Source of the DNA: Steromphala cineraria
Taxonomy: Eukaryota > Mollusca > Gastropoda > Trochida > Trochidae
Reading direction: 5' to 3'
Assembly (NCBI GenBank): GCA_916613615.1
Contig: OU744729.1
Coordinates: 65,768,790 to 65,832,789, forward strand
DNA: 64,000 nucleotides
Each line of letters opens with the position of its first letter. Position 1 is the first letter of the stretch. This document shows positions 36,984-49,708 of the stretch, piece after piece. The position numbers and the translations under genes were made by a program. The notes beneath the pieces are model-generated. The model saw only the letters and a list, made by a program, of their open reading frames with translations, did not search any database and was not told the DNA's origin.

Positions 36984-39900
36984 ATGCAAAGCCTATATCT
37001 GTATAACCTGAATTCAGATTTTTCAATATACGTCAAAATAAAAGGTCTTAGAAATCAATTTGTGCGCATCTCTACATGCTCGCTACACCTTTACAAACAG
37101 TTTCTGCCCATTTTTAATCAAAATTTTGAAAGTCATGTTTTGGTAGAAAATGCAATGGATGTCTGTGTAGGGTTCTCTCCCTTGTTCAATTAACACTGGT
37201 CATTTTAAGTGAAAATAAAAGGTCTTAAAAATCAGTTTTTGCAAATCTCTAAATGCTAGGTACACCTTAAAGAACAGTTTCTGCCCATTTTCAGTCAAAA
37301 TATTGAAAGTCATGTTTCTGATGAAAAATGCAAAGCCTATATCTGTATAACCTGAATTCAGATTTTTCAATATACGTCAAAATAAAAGGTCTTAGAAATC
37401 AATTTGTGCGCATCTCTACATGCTCGCTACACCTTTACGAACAGTTTCTGCCCATTTTTAATCAAAATTTTGAAAGTCATGTTTTTGGTAGAAAATGCAG
37501 TGGATGTCTGTGTAGGGTTCTCTCCCTTGTTCAATTAACACTGGTCATTTTAAGTGAAAATAAAAGGTCTTAAAAATCAGTTTTTGCAAATCTCTACATG
37601 CTTGGTACACGTTAACGAACAGTTTCTGCCCATTTTCAATCAAAATATTGAAAGTCATGTTTTTGATGAAAAATGCAAAGCCTATATCTGTATAACCTGA
37701 ATTCAGATTTTTCAATATACGTCAAAATAAAAGGTCTTAGAAATCAATTTGTGCGCATCTCTACATGCTCGCTACACCTTTACAAACAGTTTCTGCCCAT
37801 TTTTAATCAAAATTTTGAAACTCATGTTTTGGTAGAAAATGCAGTGGATATCTGTGTAGGGTTCTCTCCCTTGTTCAATTAACACTGGTCATTTTAAGTG
37901 AAAATAAAAGGTCTTAAAAATCAGTTTTTGCAAATCTCTACATGCTTGGTACACCTTAAAGAACAGTTTCTGGCCATTTTCAGTCAAAATATTGAAAGTC
38001 ATGTTTCTGATGAAAAATGCAAAGCCTATATCTGTATAACCTGAATTCAGATTTTTCAATATACGTCAAAATAAAAGGTCTTAGAAATCAATTTGTGCGC
38101 ATCTCTACATGCTCGCTACACCTTTACGAACAGTTTCTGCCCATTTTTAATCAAAATTTTGAAAGTCATGTTTTTGGTAGAAAATGCAGTGGATGTCTGT
38201 GTAGGGTTCTCTCCCTTGTTCAATTAACACTGGTCATTTTAAGTGAAAATAAAAGGTCTTAAAAATCAGTTTTTGCAAATCTGTACATGCTTGGTACACC
38301 TTAAAGAACAGTTTCTGCCCATTTTCAATCAAAATATTGAAAGTCATGTTTTTGATGAAAAATGCAAAGCCTAAATCTGTATAACCTGAATTCAGATTTT
38401 TCAATATACGTCAAAATAAAAGGTCTTAGAAATCAATTTGTGCGCATCTCTACATGCTCGCTACACCTTTACAAACAGTTTCTGCCCATTTTTAATCAAA
38501 ATTTTGAAAGTCATGTTTTTGGTAGAAAATGCAGTGGATGTCTGTGTAGGGTTCTCTCCCTTGTTCAATTAACACTGGTCATTTTAAGTGAAAATAAAAG
38601 GTCTTAAAAATCAGTTTTTGCAAATCTCTACATGCTTGGTACACCTTAAAGAACAGTTTCTGCCCATTTTCAATCAAAATATTGAAAGTCATGTTTTTGA
38701 TGAAAAATGCAAAGCCTATATCTGTATAACCTGAATTCAGATTTTTCAATATACGTCAAAATAAAAGGTCTTAGAAATCAATTTGTGCGCATCTCTACAT
38801 GCTCGCTACACCTTTACGAACAGTTTCTGCCCATTTTTAATAAAAATTTTGAAAGTCATGTTTTTGGTAGAAAATGCAGTGGATGTCTGTGTAGGGTTCT
38901 CTCCCTTGTTCAATTAACACTGGTCATTTTAAGTGAAAATAAGAGGTCTTAAAAATCAGTTTTTGCAAATCTCTACATGCTTGGTACACCTTAAAGAACA
39001 GTTTCTGCCCATTTTCAATCAAAATATTGAAAGTCATGTTTTTGATGAAAAATGCAAAGCCTATATCTGTATAACCTGAATTCAGATTTTTCAATATACG
39101 TCAAAATAAAAGGTCTTAGAAATCAATTTGTGCGCATCTCTACATGCTCGCTACACCTTTACGAACAGTTTCTGCCCATTTTTAATAAAAAATTTGAAAG
39201 TCATGTTTTTGGTAGAAAATGCAGTGGATGTCTGTGTAGGGTTCTCTCCCTTGTTCAATTAACACTGGTCATTTTAAGTGAAAATAAAAGGTCTTAAAAA
39301 TCAGTTTTTGCAAATCTCTACATGCTTGGTACACCTTAAAGAACAGTTTCTGCCCATTTTCAATAACATTATTGAAAGTCATGTTTTTGATGAAAAATGC
39401 AAAGCCTATATCTGTATAACCTGAATTCAGATTTTTCAATATACGTCAAAATAAAAGGTCTTAGAAATCAATTTGTGCGCATCTCTACATGCTCGCTACA
39501 CCTTTACGAACAGTTTCTGCCCATTTTTAATCAAAATTTTGAAAGTCATGTTTTTGGTAGAAAATGCAGTGGATGTCTGTGTAGGGTTCTCTCCCTTGTT
39601 CAATTAACACTGGTCATTTTAAGTGAAAATAAAAGGTCTTAAAAATCAGTTTTTGCAAATCTCTACATGCTTGGTACACCTTAAAGAACAGTTTCTGCCC
39701 ATTTTCAATCAAAATATTGAAAGTCATGTTTCTGATGAAAAATGCAAAGCCTATATCTGTATAACCTGAATTCAGATTTTTCAATATACGTCAAAATAAA
39801 AGGTCTTAGAAATCAATTTGTGCGCATCTCTACATGCTCGCTACACCTTTACAAACAGTTTCTGCCCATTTTTAATCAAAATTTTGAAAGTCATGTTTTG

Positions 39901-42900
39901 GTAGAAAATGCAATGGATGTCTGTGTAGGGTTCTCTCCCTTGTTCAATTAACACTGGTCATTTTAAGTGAAAATAAAAGGTCTTAAAAATCAGTTTTTGC
40001 AAATCTCTAAATGCTTGGTACACCTTAAAGAACAGTTTCTGGCCATTTTCAGTCAAAATATTGAAAGTCATGTTTCTGATGAAAAATGCAAAGCCTATAT
40101 CTGTATAACCTGAATTCAGATTTTTCAATATACGTCAAAATAAAAGGTCTTAGAAATCAATTTGTACGCATCTCTACATGCTCGCTACACCTTTACGAAC
40201 AGTTTCTGCCCATTTTTAATCAAAATTTTGAAAGTCATGTTTTTGGTAGAAAATGCAGTGGATGTCTGTGTAGGGTTCTCTCCCTTGTTCAATTAACACT
40301 GGTCATTTTAAGTGAAAATAAAAGGTCTTAAAAATCAGTTTTTGCAAATCTCTACATGCTTGGTACACCTTAACGAACAGTTTCTGCCCATTTTCAATCA
40401 AAATATTGAAAGTCATGTTTTTGATGAAAAATGCAAAGCCTATATCTGTATAGCCTGAATTCAGATTTTTCAATATACGTCAAAATAAAAGGTCTTAGAA
40501 ATCAATTTGTGCGCATCTCTACATGCTCGCTACACCTTTACAAACAGTTTCTGCCCATTTTTAATCAAAATTTTGAAACTCATGTTTTGGTAGAAAATGC
40601 AGTGGATATCTGTGTAGGGTTCTCTCCCTTGTTCAATTAACACTGGTCATTTTAAGTGAAAATAAAAGGTCTTAAAAATCAGTTTTTGCAAATCTCTACA
40701 TGCTTGGTACACCTTAAAGAACAGTTTCTGCCCATTTTCAATCAAAATATTGAAAGTCATGTTTCTGATGAAAAATGCAAAGCCTATATCTGTATAACCT
40801 GAATTCAGATTTTTCAATATACGTCAAAATAAAAGGTCTTAGAAATCAATTTGTGCGCATCTCTACATGCTCGCTACACCTTTACGAACAGTTTCTGCCC
40901 ATTTGTAATCAAAATTTTGAAAGTCATGTTTTTGGTAGAAAATGCAGTGGATGTCTGTGTAGGGTTCTCTCCCTTGTTCAATTAACACTGGTCATTTTAA
41001 GTGAAAATAAAAGGTCTTAAAAATCAGTTTTTGCAAATCTGTACATGCTTGGTACACCTTAAAGAACAGTTTCTGCCCATTTTCAATCAAAATATTGAAA
41101 GTCATGTTTTTGATGAAAAATGCAAAGCCTAAATCTGTATAACCTGAATTCAGATTTTTCAATATACGTCAAAATAAAAGGTCTTAGAAATCAATTTGTG
41201 CGCATCTCTACATGCTCGCTACACCTTTACAAACAGTTTCTGCCCATTTTTTATCAAAATTATGAAAGTCATGTTTTTGGTAGAAAATGCAGTGGATGTC
41301 TGTGTAGGGTTCTCTCCCTTGTTCAATTAACACTGGTCATTTTAAGTGAAAATAAGAGGTCTTAAAAATCAGTTTTTGCAAATCTCTACATGCTTGGTAC
41401 AACTTAAAGAACAGTTTCTGCCCATTTTCAATCAAAATATTGAAAGTCATGTTTTTGATGAAAAATGCAAAGCCTATATCTGTATAACCTGAATTCAGAT
41501 TTTTCAATATACGTCAAAATAAAAGGTCTTAGAAATCAATTTGTGCGCATCTCTACATGCTCGCTACACCTTTACGAACAGTTTCTGCCCATTTTTAATA
41601 AAAAATTTTAAAGTCATGTTTTTGGTAGAAAATGCAGTGGATGTCTGTGTAGGGTTCTCTCCCTTGTTCAATTAACACTGGTCATTTTAAGTGAAAATAA
41701 AAGGTCTTAAAAATCAGTTTTTGCAAATCTCTACATGCTTGGTACACCTTAAAGAACAGTTTCTGCCCATTTTCAATAAAAATATTGAAAGTCATGTTTT
41801 TGATGAAAAATGCAAAGCCTATATCTGTATAACCTGAATTCAGATTTTTCAATATACGTCAAAATAAAAGGTCTTAGAAATCAATTTGTGCTCATCTCTA
41901 CATGCTCGCTACACCTTTACAAACAGTTTCTGCCCATTTTTAATCAAAATTTTGAAAGTCATGTTTTGGTAGAAAATGCAGTGGATGTCTGTGTAGGGTT
42001 CTCTCCCTTGTTCAATTAACACTGGTCATTTTAAGTGAAAATAAAAGGTCTTAAAAATCAGTTTTTGCAAATCTCTAAATGCTTGGTACACCTTAAAGAA
42101 CAGTTTCTGGCCATTTTCAGTCAAAATATTGAAAGTCATGTTTCTGATGAAAAATGCAAAGCCTATATCTGTATAACCTGAATTCAGATTTTTCAATATA
42201 CGTCAAAATAAAAGGTCTTAGAAATCAATTTGTGCGCATCTCTACATGCTCGCTACACCTTTACAAACAGTTTCTGCCCATTTTTAATCAAAATTTTGAA
42301 AGTCATGTTTTGGTAGAAAATGCAATGGATGTCTGTGTAGGGTTCTCTCCCTTGTTCAATTAACACTGGTCATTTTAAGTGAAAATAAAAGGTCTTAAAA
42401 ATCAGTTTTTGCAAATCTCTAAATGCTTGGTACACCTTAAAGAACAGTTTCTGGCCATTTTCAGTCAAAATATTGAAAGTCATAATTCTGATAAAAAATG
42501 CAAAGCCTATATCTGTATAACCTGAATTCAGATTTTTCAATATACGTCAAAATAAAAGGTCTTAGAAATCAATTTGTGCGCATCTCTACATGCTCGCTAC
42601 ACCTTTACGAACAGTTTCTGCCCATTTTTAATCAAAATTTTGAAAGTCATGTTTTTGGTAGAAAATGCAGTGGATGTCTGTGTAGGGTTCTCTCCCTTGT
42701 TCAATTAACACTGGTCATTTTAAGTGAAAATAAAAGGTCTTAAAAATCAGTTTTTGCAAATCTCTACATGCTTGGTACACCTTAACGAACAGTTTCTGCC
42801 CATTTTCAATCAAAATATTGAAAGTCATGTTTTTGATGAAAAATGCAAAGCCTATATCTGTATAGCCTGAATTCAGATTTTTCAATATACGTCAAAATAA

Positions 42901-45598
42901 AAGGTCTTAGAAATCAATTTGTGCGCATCTCTACATGCTCGCTACACCTTTACAAACAGTTTCTGCCCATTTTTAATCAAAATTTTGAAACTCATGTTTT
43001 GGTAGAAAATGCAGTGGATATCTGTGTAGGGTTCTCTCCCTTGTTCAATTAACACTGGTCATTTTAAGTGAAAATAAAAGGTCTTAAAAATCAGTTTTTG
43101 CAAATCTCTACATGCTTGGTACACCTTAAAGAACAGTTTCTGCCCATTTTCAATCAAAATATTGAAAGTCATGTTTCTGATGAAAAATGCAAAGCCTATA
43201 TCTGTATAACCTGAATTCAGATTTTTCAATATACGTCAAAATAAAAGGTCTTAGAAATCAATTTGTGCGCATCTCTACATGCTCGCTACACCTTTACGAA
43301 CAGTTTCTGCCCATTTGTAATCAAAATTTTGAAAGTCATGTTTTTGGTAGAAAATGCAGTGGATGTCTGTTTAGGGTTCTCTCCCTTGTTCAATTAACAC
43401 TGGTCATTTTAAGTGAAAATAAAAGGTCTTAAAAATCAGTTTTTGCTAATCTGTACATGCTTGGTACACCTTAAAGAACAGTTTCTGCCCATTTTCAATC
43501 AAAATATTGAAAGTCATGTTTTTGATGAAAAATGCAAAGCCTAAATCTGTATAACCTGAATTCAGATTTTTCAATATACGTCAAAATAAAAGGTCTTAGA
43601 AATCAATTTGTGCGCATCTCTACATGCTCGCTACACCTTTACAAACAGTTTCTGCCCATTTTTTATCAAAATTATGAAAGTCATGTTTTTGGTAGAAAAT
43701 GCAGTGGATATCTGTGTAGGGTTCTCTCCCTTGTTCAATTAACACTGGTCATTTTAAGTGAAAATAAAAGGTCTTAAAAATCAGTTTTTGCAAATCTCTA
43801 CATGCTTGGTACACCTTAAAGAACAGTTTCTGCCCATTTTCAATCAAAATATTGAAAGTCATGTTTTTGATGAAAAATGCAAAGCCTATATCTGTATAAC
43901 CTGAATTCAGATTTTTCAATATACGTCAAAATAAAAGGTCTTAGAAATCAATTTGTGCGCATCTCTACATGCTCGCTACACCTTTACGAACAGTTTCTGC
44001 CCATTTTTAATAAAAATTTTGAAAGTCATGTTTTTGGTAGAAAATGCAGTGGATGTCTGTGTAGGGTTCTCTCCCTTGTTCAATTAACACTGGTCATTTT
44101 AAGTGAAAATAAGAGGTCTTAAAAATCAGTTTTTGCAAATCTCTACATGCTTGGTACACCTTAAAGAACAGTTTCTGCCCATTTTCAATCAAAATATTGA
44201 AAGTCATGTTTTTGATGAAAAATGCAAAGCCTATATCTGTATAACCTGAATTCAGATTTTTCAATATACGTCAAAATAAAAGGTCTTAGAAATCAATTTG
44301 TGCGCATCTCTACATGCTCGCTACACCTTTACAAACAGTTTCTGCCCATTTTTAATCAAAATTTTGAAAGTCATGTTTTTGGTAGAAAATGCAGTGGATG
44401 TCTGTGTAGGGTTCTCTCCCTTGTTCAATTAACACTGGTCATTTTAAGTGAAAATAAAAGGTCTTAAAAATCAGTTTTTGCAAATCTCTACATGCTTGGT
44501 ACACCTTAAAGAACAGTTTCTGCCCATTTTCAATCAAAATATTGAAAGTCATGTTTTTGATGAAAAATGCAAAGCCTATATCTGTATAACCTGAATTCAG
44601 ATTTTTCAATATACGTCAAAATAAAAGGTCTTAGAAATCAATTTGTGCTCATCTCTACATGCTCGCTACACCTTTACAAACAGTTTCTGCCCATTTTTAA
44701 TCAAAATTTTGAAAGTCATGTTTTGGTAGAAAATGCAGTGGATGTCTGTGTAGGGTTCTCTCCCTTGTTCAATTAACACTGGTCATTTTAAGTGAAAATA
44801 AAAGGTCTTAAAAATCAGTTTTTGCAAATCTCTAAATGCTTGGTACACCTTAAAGAACAGTTTTGGCCATTTTCAGTCAAAATATTGAAAGTCATGTTTC
44901 TGATGAAAAATGCAAAGCCTATATCTGTATAACCTGAATTCAGATTTTTCAATATACGTCAAAATAAAAGGTCTTAGAAATCAATTTGTGCGCATCTCTA
45001 CATGCTCGCTACACCTTTACAAACAGTTTCTGCCCATTTTTAATCAAAATTTTGAAAGTCATGTTTTGGTAGAAAATGCAATGGATGTCTGTGTAGGGTT
45101 CTCTCCCTTGTTCAATTAAAACTGGTCATTTTAAGTGAAAATAAAAGGTCTTAAAAATCAGTTTTTGCAAATCTCTAAATGCTTGGTACACCTTAAAGAA
45201 CAGTTTCTGGCCATTTTCAGTCAAAATATTGAAAGTCATAATTCTGATAAAAAATGCAAAGCCTATATCTGTATAACCTGAATTCAGATTTTTCAATATA
45301 CGTCAAAATAAAAGGTCTTAGAAATCAATTTGTGCGCATCTCTACATGCTCGCTACACCTTTACGAACAGTTTCTGCCCATTTTTAATCAAAATTTTGAA
45401 AGTCATGTTTTTGGTAGAAAATGCAGTGGATGTCTGTGTAGGGTTCTCTCCCTTGTTCAATTAACACTGGTCATTTTAAGTGAAAATAAAAGGTCTTAAA
45501 AATCAGTTTTTGCAAATCTCTACATGCTTGGTACACCTTAACGAACAGTTTCTGCCCATTTTCAATCAAAATATTGAAAGTCATGTTTTTGATGAAAA
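36984..45598. repeat. Overlapping 7- and 8-unit higher-order repeats
   Basis: Unit types recur 8 units (about 2758 bp) apart from 36984 to 39742 and from 42154 to 44910, and 7 units (2412 bp) apart from 40086 to 42498. Marks: GTATAGCCTG at about 40448 and 42860; CATTTGTAATC at about 40901 and 43313; AATCTGTACATGC at about 38278, 41036 and 43448; CATAATTCTGATAAAAAATG at 42481 and 45238. Confidence 0.75.
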
Positions 45599-48500
45599 AT
45601 GCAAAGCCTATATCTGTATAACCTGAATTCAGATTTTTCAATATACGTCAAAATAAAAGGTCTTAGAAATCAATTTGTGCGCATCTCTACATGCTCGCTA
45701 CACCTTTACAAACAGTTTCTGCCCATTTTTAATCAAAATTTTGAAAGTCATGTTTTGGTAGAAAATGCAATGGATGTCTGTGTAGGGTTCTCTCCCTTGT
45801 TCAATTAACACTGGTCATTTTAAGTGAAAATAAGAGGTCTTAAAAATCAGTTTTTGCAAATCTCTACATGCTTGGTACACCTTAAAGAACAGTTTCTGTC
45901 CATTTTCAATCAAAATATTGAAAGTCATGTTTTTGATGAAAAATGCAAAGCCTATATCTGTATAACCTGAATTCAGATTTTTCAATATACGTCAAAATAA
46001 AAGGTCTTAGAAATCAATTTGTGCTCATCTCTACATGCTCGCTACACCTTTACAAACAGTTTCTGCCCATTTTTAATCAAAATTTTGAAAGTCATGTTTT
46101 GTTAGAAAATGCAGTGGATATCTGTGTAGGGTTCTCTCCCTTGTTCAATTAACACTGGTCATTTTAAGTGAAAATAAAAGGTCTTAAAAATCAGTTTTTG
46201 CAAATCTCTAAATGCTTGGTACACCTTAAAGAACAGTTTCTGCCCATTTTCAGTCAAAATATTGAAAGTCATGTTTCTGATGAAAAATGCAAAGCCTATA
46301 TCTGTATAACCTGAATTCAGATTTTTCAATATACGTCAAAATAAAAGGTCTTAGAAATCAATTTGTGCCCATCTCTACATGCTCGCTACACCTTTACGAA
46401 CAGTTTCTGCCCATTTTTAATCAAAATTTTTAAAGTCATGTTTTTGGTAGAAAATGCAGTGGATGTCTGTGTAGGGTTCTCTCCCTTGTTCAATTAACAC
46501 TGGTCATTTTAAGTGAAAATAAAAGGTCTTAAAAATCAGTTTTTGCAAATCTCTACATGCTTGGTACACCTTAACGAACAGTTTCTGCCCATTTTCAATC
46601 AAAATATTGAAAGTCATGTTTTTGATGAAAAATGCAAAGCCTATATCTGTATAACCTGAATTCAGATTTTTCAATATACGTCAAAATAAAAGGTCTTAGA
46701 AATCAATTTGTGCGCATCTCTACATGCTCGCTACACCTTTACAAACAGTTTCTGCCCATTTTTAATCAAAATTTTGAAAGTCATGTTTTGGTAGAAAATG
46801 CAGTGGATATCTGTGTAGGGTTCTCTCCCTTGTTCAATTAACACTGGTCATTTTAAGTGAAAATAAAAGGTCTTAAAAATCAGTTTTTGCAAATCTCTAA
46901 ATGCTTGGTACACCTTAAAGAACAGTTTCTGGCCATTTTCAGTCAAAATATTGAAAGTCATGTTTCTGATGAAAAATGCAAAGCCTATATCTGTATAACC
47001 TGAATTCAGATTTTTCAATATACGTCAAAATAAAAGGTCTTAGAAATCAATTTGTGCGCATCTCTACATGCTCGCTACACCTTTACGAACAGTTTCTGCC
47101 CATTTTTAATCAAAATTTTGAAAGTCATGTTTTGGTAGAAAATGCAGTGGATGTCTGTGTAGGGTTCTCTCCCTTGTTCAATTAACACTGGTCATTTTAA
47201 GTGAAAATAAAAGGTCTTAAAAATCAGTTTTTGCAAATCTCTACATGCTTGGTACACCTTAAAGAACAGTTTCTGCCCATTTTCAGTCAAAATATTGAAA
47301 GTCATGTTTCTGATGAAAAATGCAAAGACTATATCTGTATAACCTGAATTCAGATTTTTCAATATACGTCAAAATAAAAGGTCTTAGAAATCAATGTGTG
47401 CCCATCTCTACATGCTCGCTACACCTTTACGAACAGTTTCTGCCCATTTTTAATCAAAATTTTGAAAGTCATGTTTTTGGTAGAAAATGCAGTGGATGTC
47501 TGTGTAGGGTTCTCTCCCTTGTTCAATTAACACTGGTCATTTTAAGTGAAAATAAAAGGTCTTAAAAATCAGTTTTTGCAAATCTCTACATGCTTGGTAC
47601 ACCTTAACGAACAGTTTCTGCCCATTTTCAATCAAAATATTGAAAGTCATGTTTTTGATGAAAAATGCAAAGCCTATATCTGTATAACCTGAATTCAGAT
47701 TTTTCAATATACGTCAAAATAAAAGGTCTTAGAAATCAATTTGTGCGCATCTCTACATGCTCGCTACACCTTTACAAACAGTTTCTGCCCATTTTTAATC
47801 AAAATTTTGAAAGTCATGTTTTTGGTAGAAAATGCAGTGGATGTCTGTGTAGGGTTCTCTCCCTTGTTCAATTAACACTGGTCATTTTAAGTGAAAATAA
47901 GAGGTCTTAAAAATCAGTTTTTGCAAATCTCTACATGCTTGGTACACCTTAAAGAACAGTTTCTGTCCATTTTCAATCAAAATATTGAAAGTCATGTTTT
48001 TGATGAAAAATGCAAAGCCTATATCTGTATAACCTGAATTCAGATTTTTCAATATACGTCAAAATAAAAGGTCTTAGAAATCAATTTGTGCTCATCTCTA
48101 CATGCTCGCTACACCTTTACAAACAGTTTCTGCCCATTTTTAATCAAAATTTTGAAAGTCATGTTTTGGTAGAAAATGCAGTGGATATCTGTGTAGGGTT
48201 CTCTCCCTTGTTCAATTAACACTGGTCATTTTAAGTGAAAATAAAAGGTCTTAAAAATCAGTTTTTGCAAATCTCTAAATGCTTGGTACACCTTAAAGAA
48301 CAGTTTCTGCCCATTTTCAGTCAAAATATTGAAAGTCATGTTTCTGATGAAAAATGCAAAGCCTATATCTGTATAACCTGAATTCAGATTTTTCAATATA
48401 CGTCAAAATAAAAGGTCTTAGAAATCAATTTGTGCCCATCTCTACATGCTCGCTACACCTTTACGAACAGTTTCTGCCCATTTTTAATCAAAATTTTTAA

Positions 48501-48941
48501 AGTCATGTTTTTGGTAGAAAATGCAGTGGATGTCTGTGTAGGGTTCTCTCCCTTGTTCAATTAACACTGGTCATTTTAAGTGAAAATAAAAGGTCTTAAA
48601 AATCAGTTTTTGCAAATCTCTACATGCTTGGTACACCTTAACGAACAGTTTCTGCCCATTTTCAATCAAAATATTGAAAGTCATGTTTTTGATGAAAAAT
48701 GCAAAGCCTATATCTGTATAACCTGAATTCAGATTTTTCAATATACGTCAAAATAAAAGGTCTTAGAAATCAATTTGTGCGCATCTCTACATGCTCGCTA
48801 CACCTTTACAAACAGTTTCTGCCCATTTTTAATCAAAATTTTGAAAGTCATGTTTTGGTAGAAAATGCAGTGGATATCTGTGTAGGGTTCTCTCCCTTGT
48901 TCAATTAACACTGGTCATTTTAAGTGAAAATAAAAGGTCTT
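45599..48941. repeat. 6-unit (2067-bp) higher-order duplication
   Basis: Marks at 45943-46840 recur at 48010-48907: TTCTGTCCATTTTC (about 45895 and 47962), TTTGTGCTCATC followed by GTGGATATC, then TTTGTGCCCATC with AATTTTTAAAG. The second copy is interrupted by the BEL insertion. Confidence 0.7.
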
Positions 48942-49375
48942 TGTTGTGTGCAAATCTTCAAGACAGTTTGTATCACCTACTGTGTCTTCATGTCATCAAG
49001 TTCAAAATCACATGTCCATTCACTTTCATCAACAAACAATGACAATACCTTCAATGCAGTTCATTTCAGTTTATTCTTCATGGTTCAACTTCTGAATGCT
49101 TGAAAGATTGACATTAATATAGAAGTTCCAAATCTTCATATCTTCAGAAACATTTGACATATTCTCACATCTTCATATCTAACAGTCTAAGCACATGTCT
49201 GAGCTCATGACCATGTGCTCCCATCAACAGTCTCCAAATCTAATCCCAATGCGGAGTTGCTTCCCTTGGCTCTGGAGTAGAGCTAAGAGTCCCAAAATGT
49301 GGGTCAGTTTAGTTTCACATCTAGAATACATTTTTGATATAGAATTAATTTCAAAAGTCAATTTTGGCCATTACA
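48942..49375 (-). repeat. BEL 3' LTR (434 bp)
   Basis: Plus strand runs TGTTGTGTGC to GGCCATTACA, TG...CA type; on the element strand TGTAATGG...CACAACA. AATAAA lies on the minus strand at 49075-49070. The copy at 56027 shows no difference by eye. Confidence 0.95.
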
Positions 49376-49708
49376 TACCAGCCCCTGAATTGCGTCATAA
49401 TCCGAATGAAAGCAATTATAAATGAACATTACCAAAATATTGGTCAAAATTTGAAATAAAAAACTTAAATGGATTACTTCCCTGCAAAAAACATATTTTT
49501 GAATTGCAATAAGATTCATAAAGAAAAACCTAGCCCTTTGCGAGGTAAAAGCTGAAAAACAAAAATTAAAGTTCATTTTAGAATCGTCAGATCATTTCTT
49601 AATGGCTCCAAGTGGTGATTCACCATTTTACCAATTAAAGTTCACCACATTCACTTCACTGAAGACCAGGGGAGAAAACCCTGCCTTCATATACTGGTAG
49701 GTCAAAAG
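49376..49708 (-). other. BEL 3' untranslated region and PPT
   Basis: 333 bp between the gag-pol stop and the 3' LTR, AT-rich, no recognisable gene. The last bases before the LTR on the element strand are CAGGGGCTGGTA, a weak polypurine tract interrupted by C and T. Confidence 0.6.

Larger units (their letters stand above)
21028..48941. repeat. 344/345-bp satellite array, central block
   Basis: About 81 units, same orientation and family as the left block. It starts at unit position about 162 (end of monomer A), out of phase with the left block, which stopped at position 277; satellite was therefore lost or rearranged together with the gypsy LTR end. It includes 499-bp variant units near 22, 23, 24 and 36 kb and several higher-order duplications. 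The BEL element interrupts it at unit position 243. No gene is present. Confidence 0.97.
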
